This document shows positions 58,801 through 64,000 of a stretch of DNA of 64,000 bases, piece after piece; position 1 is the stretch's first letter; each line of letters begins with the position of its first letter. Origin of the DNA: Streptococcus sp. WB01_FAA12. GTDB lineage: Bacteria; Bacillota; Bacilli; Lactobacillales; Streptococcaceae. Made by a program: the position numbers and the translations under genes. Below the pieces are notes generated by a model. That model was not told where the DNA came from. It did not search any database and was given only the letters and a program-made list of their open reading frames with translations. The stretch covers positions 40,277 to 104,276 of the forward strand of contig NZ_JABAEX010000008.1 in NCBI RefSeq assembly GCF_012843315.1, given 5' to 3'.

Positions 58801-61800
58801 AACAGAAGTCTATGTGGATGGTGAAAAAATTGAGCGTATCGCGGATCCTGCGCATCCACGTTTGGCTCATACAAGCTTGGTATTGCCACTTGAAAGTATC
58901 GGTGGCTTCAAGGGAATCTTGCACAGCGCTGAGTTGACTGATAAGCCTTTTGTAAATCCTCGTTTGATTGCAAATGACAAATTCACTGCTACTGCAAGTA
59001 GCCAAGAATTGCCAGGAACAGCGACTGAAGGAGCTGTTGAGAAAGCCTTTGACAATGATCCAAATACCTTCTGGCATACTAAGTGGACTGGTGACACTGC
59101 GCCATACACCCTTACTATGACCTTGAAAGAAGCAGAAAAAGTCAATGGCTTGACTTATCTCCCACGTCCAGGTGGTGGAAATGGTGTCGTTACTCGCTAC
59201 GAAATCTACGCACAAAAAGATGGCCAAATGGTCAAGGTTTCAGAAGGAAACTGGGACAACAATGCCCAAGAAAAAACAGTCAACTTTGCGGCGGTACATA
59301 CCAACAAGATTGAGTTGAAAATCTTGGAAGGCGTTGGTGGTTTTGCAAGTGCGGCGGAAGTTCATCTATTGAAACCTGCCAAAGAAGGACAAGAAACACC
59401 TGAACCAAGCCAGCCTCAACCACCAATTACTCCTGAAAAACCAAAAGTAGACCAAACCGGTGATGGAACAGTTGAATTGGCGGATCAATTCACTGCAAGT
59501 AAACCAGCTAGCGAAGACAGCATTGCAGCTGCTAGCAAGAGCGCAGACTATCTCAAGAAAGAGTACAAGGTCTTCCCAACGCCACAAAAAGTAACCTATG
59601 GCGAAGGTGTTACAGCCCTTCGTAAGCAAGTCAATCTGGTCATGGGCGATCAACTCGACATCTATACTCGCAATCGCTTGAAGAGTGTCTTGCAGGATAA
59701 TCAAGTATCTTATACAACTGGTAAATCTGCAGTTGCTGGTGCAACCAATATCTATCTTGGAGTACATGGACAAGGTTCACAAGCAGAACAAAACTTGTCC
59801 AAGGTTTCAGCCGGTCTCTTTGACAAGATTGATGCCTATGTTTTGAGCATCAAGGATAACTCGATTTCCATCGTCGGAAAAGACACAGATGCGGTCTTCT
59901 ATGGTTTGACAACCTTGAAACACATGCTCAAGGAAAGCCAAGTACCAGTCCTTCGTAATGTGACAGTAGAAGATTACGCAGAGCTCAAGAATCGTGGTTT
60001 CATCGAAGGTTACTATGGAAATCCATGGTCGAATGCCGATCGTGCAGAGCTCATGCGTTATGGTGGCGATTTGAAATTGAACCAATACTTCTTTGCACCA
60101 AAAGATGATCCATACCATAACAAGAAATGGCGTGAACTCTATCCAGAAGAAAAACTAGCTGAAATCCGTGAACTTGCTCGTGTCGGAAATCAAAGTAAAA
60201 CCCGCTATGTCTGGACTATCCATCCATTCATGAACAACCGCATCCGCTTTGGCAATGAAGCGCATTACCAAGAAGATTTGGCAACCATCAAGGCTAAATT
60301 TACCCAGTTGATGAAAGTGGGTGTCCGTGAATTTGGTATCCTAGCAGATGATGCACCAAGTCCAGTCGGAGGTTACAATAGCTACAATCGCTTGATGCAA
60401 GATATGACCAAGTGGTTGACTGAAATGCAGGGAACTTACAGCGGTCTTCGTAAAGAAATGATCTTTGTTCCTGGCCAGTATTGGGGTAATGGACGTGAGG
60501 ATGAGTTGAAATCCCTCAATGAAAATCTCCCAAGTTCAACATCCATGACCTTGACGGGTGGTAAGATTTGGGGTGAAGTCTCTGAAAGCTTCCTTTCAAC
60601 TCTTAAAAATAATCTATCCGCAGGTGGCAAGACCTATCGCCCCGTTTCACTTTGGATTAACTGGCCAGTAACAGATAACTCTAAACAACACTTGATTCTA
60701 GGTGGTGGTGAGAAATTCCTTCATCCAAATGTGGATCCAAGCTTGCTGTCTGGTATCATGTTGAATCCAATGCAACAGTCTGAACCATCTAAGATTGCCC
60801 TTTTTGCAGGAGCTCAATACTCATGGAAACAGTGGAAATCAGAAGAAGAAGCTAAGAAAATCAATGATATTGCCTTCAACTTTGTAGAAAATGGTCATTT
60901 TGAAGATAGCAAGGTATCAGCAGCCTTCCGCGAACTTGGTAAGCACATGATCAACCAAAACATGGATAATCGTGTCGTCAAACTAGAAGAATCTGTAGAC
61001 TTGGCTCCAAAATTAACAGACTTCATGACCAAACTCAAAGCAGGTCAGGATGTGACTGCTGAACGTGCAGCCTTGCGTGCAGAATTTACCAAGATTAAAG
61101 AAGCAGCTGAGCTCTATAAAGCATCAGGCGATAAAAAGATGGTTGCCCAAATCCACTATTGGTTGGATAATGCAATCGATCAAATGAATGCTCTCGATGC
61201 CTTCCTTACAGGAACTGAAGCCATGGCTACAAACGATGCAGCCAAACTTTGGGATAGCTACTATAAAGGTTTGAAGTTCTACGAACAGTCTCAAACTCAC
61301 ACCTTCCATTATGTAGACCATATGGAAAAGGCTGAATTGGGTGTTCAACATATTCGTCCATTTATCCTATCCTTGAAGGAAGTTCTAGCGTCTGAAGTTC
61401 AAAAAGTCTTGCATCCAGATCAAATCATCAGTACCTTTATCACCAATCGAACAGATGTAGAGGGTGGCTTGGCAGAAGTAACGGACGGCGATTTGGCAAC
61501 TCATGCGATTATTAAATCACCAAATAGCATCAAGACAGGTGATTATATTGGTATGAAGTTCAACAAGCCGGTAGCGATTCAAACTTTGACTTTTGCTATG
61601 GGAACGCAGGCAAATCCACGTGATACCTTTAGTAAGGCAGAAGTACAGTATCAAGATGAAAATGACAACTGGGTAACCTTGAAAGAGCCAAGCTATGTCG
61701 GAAATGAATCCCTTCTTAAGTTTGAAAATCTCAATATCAAGGCCAAGGCAGTTCGCATGATTGCGACAGCAGACCGTGAAAATACTTGGTTTGCAGTTCA

Positions 61801-64000
61801 GGAAATTGCAGTCAACCGGCCAGTTGAAAAAGCTCGTAGCCAACAAGCAACGACAGTTAGTCTTAGCCCAAACTTAGTTTACAAACTAAATACCTCAGCT
61901 CGTCAAATCACTGATGGCAAGGACAATACAGAAGTCATGATGGCAAATGCTGACGGTAGCAATACAACTCCAGTAGATGCCTGGGCACAGCTTGACCTCG
62001 GTGAAGTCAAGTCAGTCACTAAAGTTCGTCTTCGCCAAGGAACGGGTGATAAACTTGCAGCAGGTGTACTTGAGTACTCTACAGATGGAATTGCATGGCA
62101 AGAGTTGGATCGCCTATCAGGAGAACAAACCAAGGAAGTGACCAGAGCTATCAATGCTCGTTACATCCGAGTACGCAATACCAAGGCCCTCGACCTCTGG
62201 TGGCGTATCCAAGACTTCTCTGTTGAGACACGCTCTGGAAGCAGTGAGTTAACGGACACCAACGTCGATGCCTTGAAGGAAACGCCAGTAGTGGATAGCT
62301 TGGGACGTTATGAACTTCAAATTCCAGCTGGAACCAAACTTCCTGCAAATAGCTATCTAGGTATGAAGCTTGACCGTATCCATCAGGTCAAGAGCATCCA
62401 GTTCCAAGGTCAGGCCAACCCTGCTCTTAGCCTAGAGTATTCTGCAAATGCGCAAGAATGGACGCCAGCTAGCCAGTTGAAAGACAGATCTGTGGCAACC
62501 CACTTAGTACGTTATGTGCGTCTGGTCAACAAAACAGATCAGGAACAAGCTGTGACAGCCACTTCTCTTCTTGTGACGACCAAAGAAGTGCAACCAACAA
62601 AATTGGAATCAACTTCAATGGGAATTCACCCAGCATACGGCAGCAATGATGTTCGTAAACTGAACAACCTAGATCAATTGTTTGACGGTGTTTACAACAA
62701 CTTCGTTGAGTTTTCAGACTATGCCCATAAAGATGGCCACGTGACCTTGAAACTTGGTAGCGAACGCACTATCAAGAAGATTAGAGCCTACATCCAAGAC
62801 GGAACTCAAAACTACCTTCGTGATGGTAAGATCCAAGTCAGCCAAGACGGTAAAACTTGGACAGATGTTGTGACAGTAGGAGATGGTGTGGCCAATAGCC
62901 AACACGATGATTCATTGACAGATGGTTGGACACATGATTCTAAGATGCCAGGAAATCGTTACATCGAAGGTGAATTGACGACACCAGTCAAAGCTAACTA
63001 TCTCCGTGTTCTCTATACTGCAGACTATGATGCTCGTTTTGTAGGCTTTACAGAATTGGTTATCAACGATGGTGAATTTGTCAAACCAATCAATGATCCA
63101 ACAGTAGAAGGAAACGGTGGAGAAAGCCAAGGCAACCTCTACAACAATCTTGTAGACGGCAAAGTCTTGACCAGCTATAAGTCTGAAAAAGACAAGGGAG
63201 AATTGGTGTATCACTTGTCTGAGCCAACTAATGCCAACCATCTTCGTCTTGTCTCTAGTCTTCCTGAAGGAGCGAAAGCACGCATTCTTGCTAGAACACT
63301 CAAGGATGGTCAAGACAGCTGGGCAGACCTCGGTGCCATTACATCTAGTCTCCAAACCTTCGCTATCCGAAATGGTGGCTCTCTTCTAGACGTCAAATTA
63401 GTCTGGGAAGGTGGCAAGGCTGAGTTTTATGAATTGGCAAGCTTCCATCAAGAATTAACAGAAGAATCGGTTCAATCAAGTAAGGGTGAAGAACAACCAC
63501 CAGTTCTGGAGGTTCCTGAATTCACAGGTGGTGTCAATGCGGTTGAAGCGGCAGTGCATGAGGTACCAGAATACACAGGCCCACTTGGAACAGCCGGAGA
63601 CCAAGCGGCACCGACAGTTGAGAAACCAGAGTTTACAGGTGGTGTGAACGCGGTAGAAGCAGCAGTAGATGAAGTACCAGAGTACACAGGTCCGCTTGGA
63701 ACAGTAGGAGATCAGCCAGCACCGACAGTTGAGAAACCAGAGTTTACAGGTGGTGTGAACGCGGTAGAAGCAGCAGTACATGAAGTACCAGAGTACACAG
63801 GTTCACTTAGTACAGTAGGAGATCAGCCAGCACCGATAGTTGAGAAACCAGAGTTTACAGGTGGTGTGAACGCGGTAGAAGCAGCAGTAGATGAAGTACC
63901 AGAGTACACAGGTTCACTTAGTACAGTAGGAGATCAGCCAGCACCGATAGTTGAGAAACCAGAGTTTACAGGTGGTGTGAACGCGGTAGAAGCAGCAGTA
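55811..64000 (+). CDS. Giant surface glycosidase with GH20 and GH84 domains (3' end outside window)
   Basis: Open for 2730 codons to the window edge. Signal peptide with YSIRKFAIGAASVMIGA. Then an F5/8C domain (about 140-300); a GH20 domain (about 370-845) with PEIDTPGHALSF and the catalytic pair D694-E695 in HIGTDEYYGSRESYRR; a lectin-like segment; an F5/8C domain (about 1060-1190); and a GH84 domain. The GH84 part has an N-terminal fold from about 1255, then GFIEGYYGNPWSNADR near 1396 and the catalytic pair D1513-D1514 in GILADDAPSP. Three or more further F5/8C-type domains and tandem repeats from residue 2568 follow. GH84 enzymes remove beta-GlcNAc. The GH20 part resembles lacto-N-biosidase-type enzymes, so it may release Gal-GlcNAc units or GlcNAc/GalNAc. 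An LPXTG anchor is expected beyond the window. Confidence 0.9.
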   Translation, partial: MDKHFFEKRCHYSIRKFAIGAASVMIGASIFGANMVQAAETAAPSETEGSITHVQALDKLPDDLAAALEKADAEAATEGNQEGSQATEEGTKPKETGKTTSTTTPSVPKTSEIPKEEVQPAETNTPATKPTNQEVEERPDLNHLEGTTASANNHETGTNFTADKAIDGDENTRWATDRDVPKPTFELTLPKTTLIKHVEIDWDRRLRNGQNDPNIKSWSLYYAGQEDVGANGEKQWKLAHTKTGDPVLDEKVDLAESIKAKYLKLEVNDYQAGTMGWRNVGIQEIRAYSNIPDHSKVTDIRQVDQLDVAEDGKSLVLPSLPGQVSLIGSNKQGVIDLQNRIYQPLTDQRVKVTVQQIKDSHTFIKEFEVVIKGLHQDEGVGVKPKVAPAVQQWYGKEGQSSITSDTVLATGDSGFDQAATFYQSDLASRGLELATGDKQAQKRIEFKKVENKGYGKEGYGITIQDDVITIEAATNTGAFYATRTLLQMGEKDLQNGEIRDFPSFSHRGFMLDTGRKFIPYDTLVDIMLNMAYYKMNDLQLHLNDNYIFLKEHLAGKNLTPEEQLKYVLEHAKTGFRVETDIVGKNGQKLTSDEHYTKEEMQNLIKLAKALHINLVPEIDTPGHALSFVKVRPDLMYQGSLSDYAGKHNVERVAMLDLDNKYDETLAFVKSVYDKLLDGPDAPLHGVSTVHIGTDEYYGSRESYRRYVNDLIQYIKSKGYTPRIWGSLSAKRGNTPVDWNGVEVDIWSIHWQRPNEAIAQGAKIINITDVPTYSVPSGSNSQAAYGDYANYERQYNSWTPNDFRTGGGPLLESSHPSIIGGGHAVWNDNIDLHETGLTSYDIFKRFFKSMQTTAERTWGSDRAATTFAERTLPTSPYAPQSNPEKAIASEELFNITPDKVKEYATKKVTATENGLAFEKDSSIEGLAGDVGPSHVLKFDVTITGDGEQTFSTSGDNRIYLADKDGYLAYQFEQFHIQFKKKLEKNKRYQISIVTKPQSTEVYVDGEKIERIADPAHPRLAHTSLVLPLESIGGFKGILHSAELTDKPFVNPRLIANDKFTATASSQELPGTATEGAVEKAFDNDPNTFWHTKWTGDTAPYTLTMTLKEAEKVNGLTYLPRPGGGNGVVTRYEIYAQKDGQMVKVSEGNWDNNAQEKTVNFAAVHTNKIELKILEGVGGFASAAEVHLLKPAKEGQETPEPSQPQPPITPEKPKVDQTGDGTVELADQFTASKPASEDSIAAASKSADYLKKEYKVFPTPQKVTYGEGVTALRKQVNLVMGDQLDIYTRNRLKSVLQDNQVSYTTGKSAVAGATNIYLGVHGQGSQAEQNLSKVSAGLFDKIDAYVLSIKDNSISIVGKDTDAVFYGLTTLKHMLKESQVPVLRNVTVEDYAELKNRGFIEGYYGNPWSNADRAELMRYGGDLKLNQYFFAPKDDPYHNKKWRELYPEEKLAEIRELARVGNQSKTRYVWTIHPFMNNRIRFGNEAHYQEDLATIKAKFTQLMKVGVREFGILADDAPSPVGGYNSYNRLMQDMTKWLTEMQGTYSGLRKEMIFVPGQYWGNGREDELKSLNENLPSSTSMTLTGGKIWGEVSESFLSTLKNNLSAGGKTYRPVSLWINWPVTDNSKQHLILGGGEKFLHPNVDPSLLSGIMLNPMQQSEPSKIALFAGAQYSWKQWKSEEEAKKINDIAFNFVENGHFEDSKVSAAFRELGKHMINQNMDNRVVKLEESVDLAPKLTDFMTKLKAGQDVTAERAALRAEFTKIKEAAELYKASGDKKMVAQIHYWLDNAIDQMNALDAFLTGTEAMATNDAAKLWDSYYKGLKFYEQSQTHTFHYVDHMEKAELGVQHIRPFILSLKEVLASEVQKVLHPDQIISTFITNRTDVEGGLAEVTDGDLATHAIIKSPNSIKTGDYIGMKFNKPVAIQTLTFAMGTQANPRDTFSKAEVQYQDENDNWVTLKEPSYVGNESLLKFENLNIKAKAVRMIATADRENTWFAVQEIAVNRPVEKARSQQATTVSLSPNLVYKLNTSARQITDGKDNTEVMMANADGSNTTPVDAWAQLDLGEVKSVTKVRLRQGTGDKLAAGVLEYSTDGIAWQELDRLSGEQTKEVTRAINARYIRVRNTKALDLWWRIQDFSVETRSGSSELTDTNVDALKETPVVDSLGRYELQIPAGTKLPANSYLGMKLDRIHQVKSIQFQGQANPALSLEYSANAQEWTPASQLKDRSVATHLVRYVRLVNKTDQEQAVTATSLLVTTKEVQPTKLESTSMGIHPAYGSNDVRKLNNLDQLFDGVYNNFVEFSDYAHKDGHVTLKLGSERTIKKIRAYIQDGTQNYLRDGKIQVSQDGKTWTDVVTVGDGVANSQHDDSLTDGWTHDSKMPGNRYIEGELTTPVKANYLRVLYTADYDARFVGFTELVINDGEFVKPINDPTVEGNGGESQGNLYNNLVDGKVLTSYKSEKDKGELVYHLSEPTNANHLRLVSSLPEGAKARILARTLKDGQDSWADLGAITSSLQTFAIRNGGSLLDVKLVWEGGKAEFYELASFHQELTEESVQSSKGEEQPPVLEVPEFTGGVNAVEAAVHEVPEYTGPLGTAGDQAAPTVEKPEFTGGVNAVEAAVDEVPEYTGPLGTVGDQPAPTVEKPEFTGGVNAVEAAVHEVPEYTGSLSTVGDQPAPIVEKPEFTGGVNAVEAAVDEVPEYTGSLSTVGDQPAPIVEKPEFTGGVNAVEAAV
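63512..64000 (+). repeat. 111-bp tandem repeats in the GH20/GH84 gene
   Basis: Units of 37 codons start at 63512, 63623, 63734, 63845 and 63956 (cut by the window). Each has a 17-residue part ([14 protein letters not shown]) and a 20-residue part ([20 protein letters not shown]). The third and fourth units are almost identical in DNA. The 17-residue part is homologous to the repeats of the neighbouring GH101 protein. Confidence 0.9.

Overview
The window is chromosomal DNA of a viridans streptococcus of the mitis group (Streptococcus mitis, S. oralis or a close relative of S. pneumoniae). The evidence is the low GC content, AAGGAG-type ribosome binding sites, YSIRK/LPXTG surface proteins, and a capsule locus in its classical place between dexB and aliA. 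The exact species cannot be fixed from this sequence alone.

Bases 1-10200 hold housekeeping genes. The 3' part of ilvB, then ilvN, ilvC and ilvA, make up branched-chain amino acid synthesis. They are followed by an SPFH membrane protein, a small HTH-like protein, a polar amino acid ABC transporter (glnQ and a fused binding protein-permease, minus strand), a DUF2207 membrane protein and uppP. Bases 10200-16900 hold dinB, pflB (pyruvate formate-lyase), clpL behind CtsR operators and a 29-codon ORF, and luxS.

Bases 17000-21090 hold a five-gene unit: an ABC ATPase, two small ABC-2 type permeases, an OmpR-family regulator and a histidine kinase with almost no extracellular loop. It resembles peptide-antibiotic sensing and resistance modules and has an 11-bp-period direct repeat just upstream of its -10 box. 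A DUF1846 gene converges on it across a 130-bp nested inverted repeat.

Bases 22700-48900 are the capsule region: dexB, two AliC/AliD-like oligopeptide-binding lipoproteins, wzg-wzh-wzd-wze (assembly and phosphoregulation), wchA (initial glucose-1-phosphate transferase), wchF (probable rhamnosyltransferase), a LicD-family transferase, wzy, two glycosyltransferases, a second LicD-family transferase, wzx, rmlA-rmlC-rmlB, an inverted rmlD, and aliA. The serotype-specific centre (about 35-43 kb) is very AT-rich. It contains the decayed remains of a third licD-like gene and of a glycerol-3-phosphate cytidylyltransferase gene, so the repeat unit seems to have changed recently. The likely product is a rhamnose-containing, Wzy-dependent polysaccharide starting with glucose and carrying a phosphodiester-linked substituent.

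Bases 49100-64000 hold two giant wall-anchored glycosidases, each with a cre site upstream. The first is a GH101 endo-alpha-N-acetylgalactosaminidase with an extra N-terminal V8/trypsin-like serine protease domain with an intact His-Asp-Ser triad. The second runs off the window and combines GH20 and GH84 catalytic domains with several F5/8C-type binding domains and tandem repeats. The two share a C-terminal linker and repeat family. Together they look like a host-glycoprotein (mucin) dismantling pair under carbon catabolite control. I see no tRNA, rRNA, CRISPR array, intact insertion sequence or prophage gene.
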